From Sulfurospirillum sp. UBA6810 (GTDB lineage Bacteria > Campylobacterota > Campylobacteria > Campylobacterales > Sulfurospirillaceae): 64,000 bases of DNA. The stretch spans positions 62,001-126,000 of the forward strand of contig DKEY01000016.1 in assembly GCA_002469305.1 (NCBI GenBank). Direction: 5' to 3'. Below, piece after piece: positions 26,901-34,607 of this stretch. Position numbers and translations under genes: made by a program. Within the stretch, counting starts at the first letter, position 1; each line of letters begins with the position of its first letter. The notes under the pieces were generated by a model. The model saw only the letters and a program-made list of their open reading frames with translations. It ran no database searches and had not been told where the DNA came from.

Positions 26901-29900
26901 GCTACATTATTACTTCCATCTCTATCAGTTGTAAATTTTGCATACTTTAACCACTCTTTGGGACTCTCAAAACCTAAGTCTATTGCAATTTTATGAGTTC
27001 TCTTAGAGATAACACTATCTAATATATCTTCATGTTCTTGCTTCTCTTCATCATCCATAAAAGGATAAGTGAGTGACAAATAGTACTCTTGGCTTATTGC
27101 ATTACTTTCAAGTAGGTTGTAAAGATTATAAAGATTGTTTCTCAAAAACTGTAAATTTGCAACCTTATCACTCCCTATCCAGCTATCATATACTCCTCTG
27201 TCCCACATAGATTGTAAACTTGCTGTCCACTCTTTACCATAATAGTCTCTTACTTCATTGAGTATAGGATAAAGATTAAGTACTCTACTTAGATATGTAT
27301 TTTCATCTTTCACATCTGAAGATGTTTGAGTGATGTTTTTTGCTATCTCGTTATGTTTATCCATATCCGTAACACTATCAAAACCACCAGCATGACTCAT
27401 TAATTGAGAAAACCACTCTTTAGGAATATCTAAATCTTGATAAGGGGATATCCTCAGTATTCCACCAAATAGTGTTGCAGCAACCTTTTCATCATTAAGA
27501 TACAGAGCAATTTCACCATTAGACTCATCTCTTATACTAAACTCCTCACTAAATGAAAGATCTTGTGAGATTTTTTCCACCTCTTCACCCTTTGTTTCAA
27601 AGTGCATATTTAACTCATTTTGAAGTAAGTCCAAATGCTCTTGATTTGATAGGTCAAATATATATTTATTGGAAAATATTTCCCACCCAACAGTTTTATT
27701 TATAAAGAGAGTTTTTATCTGGTCACTATTGTAAAACTCTTTTAAATTAAGAATTTTAAACTCTTTTTTAGATGGAACAATCTCGTATCGCAAGTTTTTG
27801 TTACTACTTTTCACAGCTTTATCAAAGAGAACTCGCAAAGACTCTTCATCTAGTGTATTCACTAAGGTTTTGATATCTGTATTTTTTGAATTTTTGGCAT
27901 CTTCTTTTCTCTTTAGAACAGAATTAAGTGACTCTATAAATTGTGGTTCACTCCCATCAAGGTGTGCTTGATATAGAAAAGCTTCTATTTCATTAATACC
28001 CATATCTTCAAAAGAGTATTCGTGAAACAAGTTGTGCATAGAAGCTGCTCTTAACTCTCTGAAAAACTCAAAATCTTTATTGGTCATATCATAAGATGGT
28101 TTAACAAGTTGTATCCCACTTGCAATAGTGCTTGACTTGCTTTTATTGAGCTCAGAGATTTGAATGATTTTTTGTTGAATCTCTTTTGGAAGATTTGCGT
28201 TAATCTCTTTAAAAAAAGAATATCCCTCTTCAATATCTTCAATGTCATCTTCTATGTAATCTACATAACCATTCTTTTTAATAACTATAGGGATATATTC
28301 ACTAAGCTCACTAGGAGAGAATACCAAAGAAGTATCCCCATCATCTAACTCTTTAAAAGAGTATAGCGATGGGTTATCAACTAATCCATCAGCAAAAACT
28401 TTTAAAGTTTTTTCACTTTTATATCCTATTGCAATGCCACTTTCATTGAAAGCAATAAGTCTTAAATGATTATTTATAAGTGTTTCTCTCTCATCATAAG
28501 AGAGTTTTTTATCTGCATAAAACATCACTAACTGTTTAGTAAGGATTTCTCTTCCATAAGGTTTTACTTCAAACTGTGTATTTGGAACTAGAAAAGGTGC
28601 CTCTTTAAAAGCTTTTAAAAGGCTTTCATCTTTTATAATAAACCCTTTTGCTATATTTGAATAGTAGGCAAAATGGTTTTTTTTCAAATAAGAGTTGAAC
28701 GCCCCATATTCCTCTTTGCTTAATCTTTTTGATATTTTGAAAATATTTAATGTTTCAGAGGTTTTAGTATGTTCAAAATCTTCTAAGACAGCATCTTCAA
28801 GTAAATGTCTAAACTTCAATGTTATCATCTCAAAATTTGAAGTAGTTTGTGGTACCTCTTCAACAACTTCATTTTTATATAAGAATTCTTCTAGGTTTTG
28901 GTTTTTAATCCCTTCAGCAGGTTCACTTTCCAAGTTTTTTTGGTGCTTACTATTAACCGCTTGCGCAATCTTTTTAACAAAGTTCTCAGAAGCTAAATCT
29001 TCTACTTTTATCCATTGATTGCCGTGTCCTGTATATTTGTCTTTTTTACTTGTGGTTCTCCAAAGATGTTCTCCTTTATCTAGCTCATATGTATCATATC
29101 TATCATCGTCAAACCCTAATCTATATGATAGGCAGATATATACTCCATAATCACTATTTGGCTTCCATAAGATAAAAGTTGCACCACCACCAGCTGGAGC
29201 AATATTATCAGAGACTCCATTGTGAGTGAGTTTTTTACCGTTTTTGCCTACATCATACTCATAACCCAAATTTTCTGCTAATTGTTGTGCATATTTTGCG
29301 ACATCTTTTTGAATAAGTTTGGAGATTTTATTAGAGGGATAATCTTGATATATCCCTTTTGTAGAATAGCTTTTATTGATATCAAACTTTATAGATTTGT
29401 AATCTCTTCTTTGATGAGTGTTTTCATGCACTCCAAAGCTATCTCTTTGGGATGCTCCATACTCAGCTGGTCCTTGTATATCTGCTGTGAGTGATTGACT
29501 AATTCGCTCATCTTCTGGTTGGATATTTCCTTCTTCATTTCTTGAAGTACTTCTTGTATCCAACTCTGAATAGTTTCTAAGTTCACGTTCATTTTTATAA
29601 TCCTCTCTTGTTATATTAAGCTCTTTCCCCATTATTTCTAAATGGTGAGCATTTTGATTTAATTGCCTTATTGTATGAGTATTGATAGGCAGCTTGCCAT
29701 CATTTAATTTTTCTATAAAAAGTTTATACCCATTCAACGACTGTTTATATAAGGCTTTTGTATTTCCAACTGCTTGTCCTTTAGGATAAAAACCTGTACC
29801 ATCAGAATAGCTAGGAATATTCCCTATGTGTCCTACCTTTGCTCTAATTTTATCTTCAAGTTCTTTTGTTAGGTTTTGGATTACCCAAGTAGTATTGCTT

Positions 29901-31714
29901 TTTCTACACACACTCCCATCATCATATACCCTGAAAAGAACATCATCGCTTGTAACCTCACTATAGTATGTATTGAGCTCTTTATCTAAATGTAGATGTA
30001 CTCCTTGCTTACTATTTCCCAAGCTTCCGACTCCTGCAATCCATTCTTGATTAGCGTGTTCATCTCGTGAAGTGCTTGTTGGGAACTTCTTGTCAGCAGA
30101 TCCCCCAATGTTTTCGTTCTCACTAGCTCTTGAAACCTCTCTGGCCTGTACTCTTCCAGGTAGTTTCTCATTATCGTGTATATGCTCCCCTCGCTGTAAT
30201 TCCTCGTTTCTTGAAGATTTAGTAGTTGACTCATCCCTCTTTCCTTTTAAGATATTTAGTTCTGTAGTGTTATATTCTACACTACTTTTACTTTTCAAAG
30301 ATTTTTTTATTTCATTTTGCAAGAAATCTTTTTTTAATTGCATAAGTGCATCAGCATCACTTAAATCACCATCCAAATGAAAGGCAACACCTTTTAGACC
30401 ACCTTGTGTAATAGTAATAACCTTTGTGGATAAAAAGAGGTTTTGCATAATAGACTCTATTTTATAAAAACCATTATCCACGATATAGTTTGCGAGATTT
30501 TCTACAAAAAACTGCTTTGTATCATCTTTTACAAAACCTGAGTCATACCCTTTTTTGTAAAGGTTTTTATCATTGATATTAGCGATTTTTTTGCACTCTT
30601 TTGTTGCCTCTTTTGTACTGATTTTAGAAGCATCTTTTTTACCGATTTCATAAAAAATATTCTTTTCAACTTTTGAAGAATAAGCGATATTTGGTAAAAA
30701 CAATTCTTTAGAAAAATGATTGAAAGTTGTTACAACATTTATTAAATTTTCTTTTGTTACTCCATATGCAAACAATACATCCTCAACTCCAAAGCTTTTA
30801 AAGAATAAATACTCAAACATGTTACGTTCATTCTGATTAAAAAAGAAATATTCACTACTCTTTTTTGCCAATATTTTCATTTTTTCTATTGGGTCCATAT
30901 CGCTTTTAAAATCTTTTGATACGGTGTCAAAAAGAGAACTGAGACTAGACTTTGAAAATGAATAAGCAAGTTCTTCAATAGTTTTACTACTTACTTCATT
31001 TTTTATGACTAAAAAATTAGTCTTATCCAATGAAGTTTGAGAAATATCATAGTAATGCTTTCTAAAATACTCTGCACCATTCCCACTCTTTGGATTGAGA
31101 ACGATAACCTGAAAGGGAGGAGTTGCGATTTTTATTTCAGCATCTATCTCTCTCCACTCATGCACACTTTTTAATAATGAAATCTCAATATCATATTGTT
31201 GCGCATGAAAAAAAGTTGAAAGGGCATTTCCAAAAGAGGTATTATGTAGTTTTGAAACATGTTGTAAAAATTTCTCTACGAACTCCTCTTCCTCTAGCGC
31301 AGCATCAACTCTATTTAAGCTATCTCCTATTGTAGCTTTATATAAACTATCCTCATATAAACTTTTATTTGATAGCACAAGTTGTATATTTCTTTGTGTG
31401 TTGTGTCTTTGGTGTTCAAACAATCTGGCTTTGGCTCCATCTAAAAAGCGATATGCCCTGTCCTCTTGTTTTAAAAAGCCCTCTTGTAGTAAGTATTGAC
31501 AATCTTCCTCTACAAAACTAAAAAAACTTTTGCTGTTATTATTAACAGCCCAAATTTCTAATGTATCTAAGTTTACTCCATTTGACTTAATTAGCATCAT
31601 GCGAATGTAATCAAGTTGAAGCATTTTTATAATAGAAGTATCTAATCCGTAAGCTATAGCATCTTGATATGCTGACTTTGCAGCATTAAATAGGGTTGTG
31701 ACATTTGACTCCAT
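20963..31714 (-). CDS. Giant N6-methyltransferase / SF2 helicase protein (DarB-like)
   Basis: 3,583 residues. Order of parts: a helical module at about 25-100 that recurs in the plus-strand protein at 32193; unstructured linkers at about 490-590 and 700-780; an N6-adenine methyltransferase with motif I LEPSVGVGNFFG near 1852 and catalytic NPPY at 1919-1922; a SNF2-like helicase with Walker A VGTGKT (2567-2572), DESH (2729-2732) and the final motif EQREGRGIRQG near 3100; and a coiled-coil tail near 3270-3400. The arrangement resembles phage P1 DarB and the large polyvalent proteins of plasmids, which enter recipients with the DNA and counter restriction. Two small genes lie nested in the linkers in another frame. 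It follows a 68-residue gene by 9 nt. Confidence 0.85.
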   Translation of the reverse strand: MESNVTTLFNAAKSAYQDAIAYGLDTSIIKMLQLDYIRMMLIKSNGVNLDTLEIWAVNNNSKSFFSFVEEDCQYLLQEGFLKQEDRAYRFLDGAKARLFEHQRHNTQRNIQLVLSNKSLYEDSLYKATIGDSLNRVDAALEEEEFVEKFLQHVSKLHNTSFGNALSTFFHAQQYDIEISLLKSVHEWREIDAEIKIATPPFQVIVLNPKSGNGAEYFRKHYYDISQTSLDKTNFLVIKNEVSSKTIEELAYSFSKSSLSSLFDTVSKDFKSDMDPIEKMKILAKKSSEYFFFNQNERNMFEYLFFKSFGVEDVLFAYGVTKENLINVVTTFNHFSKELFLPNIAYSSKVEKNIFYEIGKKDASKISTKEATKECKKIANINDKNLYKKGYDSGFVKDDTKQFFVENLANYIVDNGFYKIESIMQNLFLSTKVITITQGGLKGVAFHLDGDLSDADALMQLKKDFLQNEIKKSLKSKSSVEYNTTELNILKGKRDESTTKSSRNEELQRGEHIHDNEKLPGRVQAREVSRASENENIGGSADKKFPTSTSRDEHANQEWIAGVGSLGNSKQGVHLHLDKELNTYYSEVTSDDVLFRVYDDGSVCRKSNTTWVIQNLTKELEDKIRAKVGHIGNIPSYSDGTGFYPKGQAVGNTKALYKQSLNGYKLFIEKLNDGKLPINTHTIRQLNQNAHHLEIMGKELNITREDYKNERELRNYSELDTRSTSRNEEGNIQPEDERISQSLTADIQGPAEYGASQRDSFGVHENTHQRRDYKSIKFDINKSYSTKGIYQDYPSNKISKLIQKDVAKYAQQLAENLGYEYDVGKNGKKLTHNGVSDNIAPAGGGATFILWKPNSDYGVYICLSYRLGFDDDRYDTYELDKGEHLWRTTSKKDKYTGHGNQWIKVEDLASENFVKKIAQAVNSKHQKNLESEPAEGIKNQNLEEFLYKNEVVEEVPQTTSNFEMITLKFRHLLEDAVLEDFEHTKTSETLNIFKISKRLSKEEYGAFNSYLKKNHFAYYSNIAKGFIIKDESLLKAFKEAPFLVPNTQFEVKPYGREILTKQLVMFYADKKLSYDERETLINNHLRLIAFNESGIAIGYKSEKTLKVFADGLVDNPSLYSFKELDDGDTSLVFSPSELSEYIPIVIKKNGYVDYIEDDIEDIEEGYSFFKEINANLPKEIQQKIIQISELNKSKSSTIASGIQLVKPSYDMTNKDFEFFRELRAASMHNLFHEYSFEDMGINEIEAFLYQAHLDGSEPQFIESLNSVLKRKEDAKNSKNTDIKTLVNTLDEESLRVLFDKAVKSSNKNLRYEIVPSKKEFKILNLKEFYNSDQIKTLFINKTVGWEIFSNKYIFDLSNQEHLDLLQNELNMHFETKGEEVEKISQDLSFSEEFSIRDESNGEIALYLNDEKVAATLFGGILRISPYQDLDIPKEWFSQLMSHAGGFDSVTDMDKHNEIAKNITQTSSDVKDENTYLSRVLNLYPILNEVRDYYGKEWTASLQSMWDRGVYDSWIGSDKVANLQFLRNNLYNLYNLLESNAISQEYYLSLTYPFMDDEEKQEHEDILDSVISKRTHKIAIDLGFESPKEWLKYAKFTTDRDGSNNVAMSVFGVDDEFKPLDAYLNEIKTTDRYKSYITNQIIFEDEEKTTKEVAVTTTNDVETNIIQPSLHVKDNPTEFETKIYEAYESAKVLDGGKSSYQVLKTMAWNTLNKENSENISFKAIEDILDEAYTQEDFTIEEDISAGGAKTKFKNNIVAIEVIRKLERDEELTKEDKIALSKYVGWGGLSQAFYKTDGTVTKGWENEAEELKHTMTEEEYKQARGSVLDSFYTNDIITKAMWKAVDNFGFNRGSVLEPSVGVGNFFGYMPKHLKPNTQLLGVEIEPTTAKIAKALYPKAKILNMPFEDTSLSDNSVTLAIGNPPYGSHKIHCKVNEKLDGMSIHNYFMCKTIDKVEPNGVMAMVVSNSFMDSQDLNARAYIGEKANLIGAIRLPNNAFSKNANTEVTTDILFFQKRSAYGMKSNLDEWLHVGELNDTPINKYFVDHQEKLLGKWGRYGTMYQGGTPALVARPEQDTKALLDKAIEELPRYVQFNNGNYYYSTYRRENTSKLMETAGFNNKLAITLQSQNGETMTCDARINTYFVNDDKLYMRFPDVNGEAVAKEITTRINSQGSEVDLSPKEIERIKGMIEVAHVATLLKNEQLNENSTEDELEELRAKLNRTYDAFKKSFGFLNNANNKKYFEDDVRAPFLLALESKYDKGVSKAASLKSGETVKKESAKKADIFFKRTQTPYVAPTSASSIKDAFVISLSEKAFVDMRYIASLVSKEEKEVEEYLSKNGLIFDDPNYGWVTKEEYLSGNVKQKLRETNNPINIAALKEVIPKDIEAIDISVQPGASWIPASDIRNFVREITGDKEPIAKYIEYSASWHISSAETTEKKAQYGTSRKKVVSILDAALNNKQVTVYDYYEDENGNKKSVINQEDTIAANDKLEAVKIAWENWIWKDSERRERLAKLYNEKFNVYARREYDGSHLKLPGKISDSIIELRPHQKNAVWRALQSGRVLCDHTVGTGKTMTAIASVMELKRTGKAKKPLIVVPNHIVEQWGKEFLELYPNANILLPTKNDFSANRRKVLMSRIATGEYDAIIIAHSQLIKITNDPKFEISFLEKQIRDIQSGIDAIRRAEGKETRSIKQWQTTQKSLEAKIKKLGEVDKDDNLTFLELGIDAMVVDESHEFKNLQFFTSMQRVAGLGNPEGSKKAFDLYIKTQSLLEKTGNKNLMFLTGTPISNTIAEMFTIQRYLQGQELAEDRLNHFDAWVKQYAEAVADWELSASGKYKLKNRLSKFKNVPELIASYSQFADVITREHINKQLAKDGKKLPVPKVKGGKPQNVIVERSEDQANYIGVADENGEYNENSLVYRSEHLPQGQPKKGDDNMLVIMSDARKASLDMRMHGDYYEDFEGSKVNECIRQSLRLYHKWADKRGTQLIFCDLSTPKGAISDEKARIEELIRKADAGEDKAIEELDKLSTDDIASLNNNFSVYDDMKAKLIKAGVPQSEIAFIHDAKTDKQKEDLFAKVNGGRVRFLFGSTTKMGTGTNVQKKIVGLHSLDAPWRPDQLEQREGRGIRQGNELYEEDPEGFEIEVLRYATKNTLDSRMWEILETKGRFIEQLKLGNVDAREVEDIASEATNAAEMKAASSGNPLILEEMTLKQNIKKMEAIKREHNRSLYDREEKIKKFTSLIEQSDKNIENYEIDVKTYSSYEAKMDKLEKEHEIKKVQNKLSESKEKIPDFSKFLLAVGPTEYSKREDAGAALLKKARELKIDTNSSSSREERHITVGTFAGFEISIYNLNPLGNKVDIYLNGQNEYVLDGIDIKEQNAGGLAQKINFLASKIDLEYRMYLENIAKMKDELPILVKANVAFPKEEELSLLKQRHKAVVQELQADDKKPNTGQNAVKELNKQKISSIKSYWVDNDKELSSIELLQKRRVDISILEHIEEYRYVGNCLVIDTALERDVYLRFQKLFESFGGKWDKSMQAVVFNEEGLVRIKDVLKENEIDISSQIANVVASANASTKESNTSLDTY
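29389..29592 (-). CDS. Nested small gene B inside the giant gene
   Basis: 67 residues, same strand as the giant but shifted frame. The ATG has AGGA eight bases upstream. The product is an amphipathic helical protein (for example IQSWIQEVLQEMKKEI, ALECMKTLIKEEI), whereas the giant's reading of the same bases is disordered-looking (Ser, Arg, Glu, Gln, Gly rich). It is in the same alternative frame as the nested gene at 29986-30234. Function unknown; it could be chance, but the binding site, composition and the second example argue for a real gene. Confidence 0.5.
   Translation of the reverse strand: MNVNLETIQSWIQEVLQEMKKEISNQKMSELVNHSQQIYKDQLSMEHPKEIALECMKTLIKEEITNL
29986..30234 (-). CDS. Nested small gene A inside the giant gene
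   Basis: 82 residues in an alternative frame within the giant's first disordered linker. AAGGA lies seven bases before the ATG. The product reads like a compact helical protein: MRNYLEEYRPERFQEL, GDLLTRSSQQALHEMNTLI, NGLQESEAWEIVSKEY. That pattern (YLEEYxPE ... LL.R ... A...M..LI..GL..SEA.E) recalls the short DUF1896 family of mobile elements. The local DNA is visibly richer in G and C than its surroundings, as expected where two frames are constrained. Family match is tentative. Confidence 0.55.
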   Translation of the reverse strand: MSQLLNLQETRNYSEGSIYTIMRNYLEEYRPERFQELVRTKTLGDLLTRSSQQALHEMNTLIKNGLQESEAWEIVSKEYIYI

Positions 31715-31723
31715 AAGAAACTC

Positions 31724-31930
31724 CTACATAGCACTCTGATACTGTTCGTACTTCGTAAGAATTTCCGCTTCACTAAACTTTTCCTCAAGAGCTTGAACTG
31801 TATCAATTCCGACTATTTGCCATGCCGTAATTTTTTCAGTCCCAAAAGTAACTTCTTGGTTGTTTTCCATTGCAGCATTGCCGTATACTGCTTTTACAAA
31901 CTTTATTTTTCCATTGTTTAGATTTGCCAT
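31724..31930 (-). CDS. 68-residue protein upstream of the giant
   Basis: Begins MANLNNGKIKFVKAVYGN; short strands and a helical C-terminus. The start at 31930 is chosen because AAAGGAGG lies six bases upstream and the AT-rich element core 28 nt upstream. An in-frame extension to an ATG at 32062 exists, without a Shine-Dalgarno site but with another element copy 29 nt further up, so a longer 112-residue form is possible. Nine bases separate it from the giant gene, so they are co-expressed. Confidence 0.7.
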   Translation of the reverse strand: MANLNNGKIKFVKAVYGNAAMENNQEVTFGTEKITAWQIVGIDTVQALEEKFSEAEILTKYEQYQSAM

Positions 31931-31956
31931 CTTTGCCTCCTTTGATTTCAGAAATG

Positions 31957-31985
31957 TTAATAAATTTATAATTAATTGAAACTTA
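31957..31985 (-). promoter_or_regulatory. AT-rich element copy 8
   Basis: Core AATTATAAATTTATTA, 28 nt before the ATG at 31930; heads the small gene / giant unit. Confidence 0.75.
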
Positions 31986-31996
31986 TAAACGGGGTA

Positions 31997-32054
31997 TGAG
32001 CGTACATTCAATTGGCAAAGGCGGCAAATCCTTTCGGGTAGAAAAATACGCTCA
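31997..32054. repeat. Nested inverted repeats in a GC-richer block
   Basis: TGAGCGTA (31997-32004) pairs with TACGCTCA (32047-32054), and inside it AAAGG (32017-32021) pairs with CCTTT (32030-32034). The block is clearly richer in G+C than its flanks and lies between two copies of the AT-rich element. It could be a structured leader RNA, an origin of transfer or a binding site; the sequence does not decide. Confidence 0.5.
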
Positions 32055-32090
32055 AAATTCATGAAATGGAGTCAATGTCGAAAAAAATTT

Positions 32091-32119
32091 TAATAAATTA
32101 ATAATTAAATTTGCTTAAT
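32091..32119 (-). promoter_or_regulatory. AT-rich element copy 9
   Basis: A weaker copy (coding-strand core AATTATTAATTTATTA) with the TTAAGC flank, facing left, 29 nt before an ATG at 32062. It would transcribe the inverted-repeat block and then run into copy 8. Confidence 0.55.
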
Positions 32120-32145
32120 TTATTAAATAAACAAAAGTTTTTTTT

Positions 32146-32162
32146 AATAATAAATTTATTAT
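32146..32162 (+). promoter_or_regulatory. AT-rich element copy 10, palindromic, plus strand
   Basis: AATAATAAATTTATTA in the plus direction, one base off the consensus, ending 32 nt before the ATG at 32193. Bases 32147-32162 (ATAATAAATTTATTAT) are a perfect 16-bp palindrome, suggesting that the element is bound by a symmetric dimer. Confidence 0.65.
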
Positions 32163-32192
32163 AATCAGAATATCTCAAAAAAAGGTTTGACT

Positions 32193-34607
32193 ATGAACGA
32201 GCCTATTAAAATTTATTCACCCAATAAGAAAGTTTTTCTGGAGCTGTTTGCTAATGGTCTTGTTAAAATTTTAGACAAGAGTTATTTAAACCAAGAGAAT
32301 GGTTTAGAAATATCATTTGATACAATTTCACTTTTTACAAAAAATAATGAAATATCAATAGATGAACTCCCCTATAATACAAGAAAGAAACTCAACGAGA
32401 CTCTTTTTAATGTTTTTAAAGATGAGCAACGCAAACATGACTCAATGGAAATGCTGAATTACTTTAAATCATTTGGTCTTACAAAAGAGCGAGAGACTTT
32501 ACTTAAAAAACATAGATTGTCTACTCTAAAAAATGTTCTAACACTTGGAATTGAGGGGCTTGAAGAAATGTATTTAAAATCTATTTATGATACACTTTCT
32601 TTTATTGGGATAACTCCTGCTACTAAACAAGTTGATAGAGAAAAAGTAGCCGTATTTGTAGATGAGTACAGGACTAAGGGTATCCAAGATTTTAACTATT
32701 TCAGGGATGCCTTAAAAGAGTTTGGTGTAGAAGATGAAAAAGAGGTTTTACAGGAGTATAATGACTCCATTGATAGCTCTTTTAGCACAGAAGAGTTTGC
32801 TTTTGCAAGCAGAGCGAAAAGCAAGATACTAGAGTCTCAATTAGCTATTATTGAAGCTGCTATTGAAGATGGCCTTTTACCTCCATCTGATTTGACAAAA
32901 TTTTCCAATAAAATCAATCCGATATATGATGAAAAAATAGCCCCACAGATAGTTGATACTATCAGTCAAATTGACTTTCATAAAGAAGAAAAGTCTTGGT
33001 TATTTAACAACAATAGTATCAATGGCGAAACAGATCAACAACTTCGAGAGATGTTTTCCAAGGAATTTAAAAACTTTAACGCAGACAAGAGCATTAATAT
33101 AAATCTCGTAAATCTTTTCACTATAAGAAATAACGGTCTTAGTTATGAGAAGATGTTAGAGTGGGCTAAGTTTTCTAGTGAAAGCAAGTTAGTTGGAACA
33201 AGTGAAGCTTACTCCTTTGCTATATTAGCTGCTAAACACAATCAAAAGCTAGTGCAATGTGGTATTTTATCTAGCGAAGATGGTAAAAACTTTAAATTTA
33301 CTTCACAAAAAGCAAGGGAAATTTTATATAACAACTACGACAGAGGGTACAATGTATTAGCACAAGAGATTATGAGTCTATACAACATAACACCTCCTGT
33401 AGTTACTTCAAATTCAATAGCCAATAAAGAGGCTAAAGATGGTTACGAATACGTCAGAGAACCGAAGCTATCAACCCATGCTTTAAATGGCAAGATAAAA
33501 GATAAGTGGAGTGAATTACAATCTCTTAACAGAAATAGTGAAGATATGGAAATTGAAAGACAATTTATTATACTCTCAGCATTAAAGTTTGATGGTGTCT
33601 CTTTGGATAGTTTAGAGAGTTGGAAAACGTGGAGTATGGAAAAAAGAAATATTAATGAAGAAGTAGCGGATAAGTTTATTGAAAACTCAATAGCAAATGC
33701 GGAAGAGCTTACTCAAATTGGTATTTTAAAAAAAGCTGGAGACGATACTTGGAAATTTACAGACAGATATGCAAAAGAGACTCTTTTTAATCATTATGCT
33801 TCTTCTTATCTCGATATAGAACTCGCTAACTTTGGAGAGCTCATTAAAATTGAAAGCAAACAAAATAGCGATACTACCCCAATAGAAGAAACACCGAATG
33901 TAACAAAAGAGGAGCAAAAGGTACAAGTACGAGAGAAAGCTGTAAAAACTACTACAAAAGAGCCTCAACCAAAAGACAAATCTCAAAAGAAAGCAAGACC
34001 TTTGGTAGAACCTTTAACAATAAGTTCTTCGCTCACTCAGCCTCAACAAAATCTACTTAAAAGCTTGTTGCAATTCAACTTCTCTTACACCAAAAGTAAA
34101 GATACCTCTTTTGTTGAAGAAGCACGTTCTCAAGAGCGCGAAATGATGGAAGAAATAAGAGAACACTTCATGTTTGACAAAACCTTTGCAAATGAATTAA
34201 AAAAGGTTTTAGAGCATAAGACTACACAAGTTGATATTGCAAAAGCATTAGGCAGAAATGGAATCAACCCTTATATGGGAAATTTTGATTTTTCAACAAT
34301 AAATTCACTCGATAAATTATCTTTAGAAGAGATAGCTTTAACAGGCAGTTCGATAGAGAAATTTATAAAAGTATCCCCTTTTTATACAAAAGATACCCAA
34401 ATTACCCTATTAACACTACTAAGAGATATTATAGAAAATGTAAATAATAAAATCATTACAACAAAAGAGGAAGTTATAAACGAGCTTAAGAAGTTTGTAG
34501 ATGATTTTTCTTTACATGTAATGATTGAATCACAAAAAGCTTCAAAGAGCATAGCACAAGCGGTTTCTGAAATCAATAAGGATACAACGCAGGAGTTACA
34601 GCAATAA
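32193..34607 (+). CDS. Large helical protein sharing a module with the giant
   Basis: 804 residues from ATG 32193 (AAGG seven bases upstream; a TTG six bases earlier is less likely). No membrane segment. Two copies of one module are visible, near 300-385 and 470-545: a hydrophobic helix with NG or DG, then LDSLESW or YEKMLEW, a long helix, LTQIGIL, a variable turn, WKFTD and A.E.LFNHY. The same module opens the giant protein (NGVNLDTLEIWA, LLQEGFL, YRFLD). A Lys/Pro/Gln-rich linker near 570-610 precedes a second helical domain. It is divergent from the giant operon, with an element copy of its own. Possibly a co-transferred partner (inference). The end overlaps the recombinase end by 12 nt. 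Confidence 0.7.
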   Translation: MNEPIKIYSPNKKVFLELFANGLVKILDKSYLNQENGLEISFDTISLFTKNNEISIDELPYNTRKKLNETLFNVFKDEQRKHDSMEMLNYFKSFGLTKERETLLKKHRLSTLKNVLTLGIEGLEEMYLKSIYDTLSFIGITPATKQVDREKVAVFVDEYRTKGIQDFNYFRDALKEFGVEDEKEVLQEYNDSIDSSFSTEEFAFASRAKSKILESQLAIIEAAIEDGLLPPSDLTKFSNKINPIYDEKIAPQIVDTISQIDFHKEEKSWLFNNNSINGETDQQLREMFSKEFKNFNADKSININLVNLFTIRNNGLSYEKMLEWAKFSSESKLVGTSEAYSFAILAAKHNQKLVQCGILSSEDGKNFKFTSQKAREILYNNYDRGYNVLAQEIMSLYNITPPVVTSNSIANKEAKDGYEYVREPKLSTHALNGKIKDKWSELQSLNRNSEDMEIERQFIILSALKFDGVSLDSLESWKTWSMEKRNINEEVADKFIENSIANAEELTQIGILKKAGDDTWKFTDRYAKETLFNHYASSYLDIELANFGELIKIESKQNSDTTPIEETPNVTKEEQKVQVREKAVKTTTKEPQPKDKSQKKARPLVEPLTISSSLTQPQQNLLKSLLQFNFSYTKSKDTSFVEEARSQEREMMEEIREHFMFDKTFANELKKVLEHKTTQVDIAKALGRNGINPYMGNFDFSTINSLDKLSLEEIALTGSSIEKFIKVSPFYTKDTQITLLTLLRDIIENVNNKIITTKEEVINELKKFVDDFSLHVMIESQKASKSIAQAVSEINKDTTQELQQ

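Noticed and set aside
20970..31335. Plus-strand open frames of 60-110 codons opposite the giant gene
   Set aside because: They mirror the giant's codon pattern, lack ribosome binding sites in general and have low-complexity products; treated as shadows.
31931..32062. Longer N-terminus for the 68-residue gene
   Set aside because: The frame is open to an ATG at 32062, but that start has no Shine-Dalgarno site while 31930 has AAAGGAGG. The element spacing fits both, so it was kept only as an alternative.
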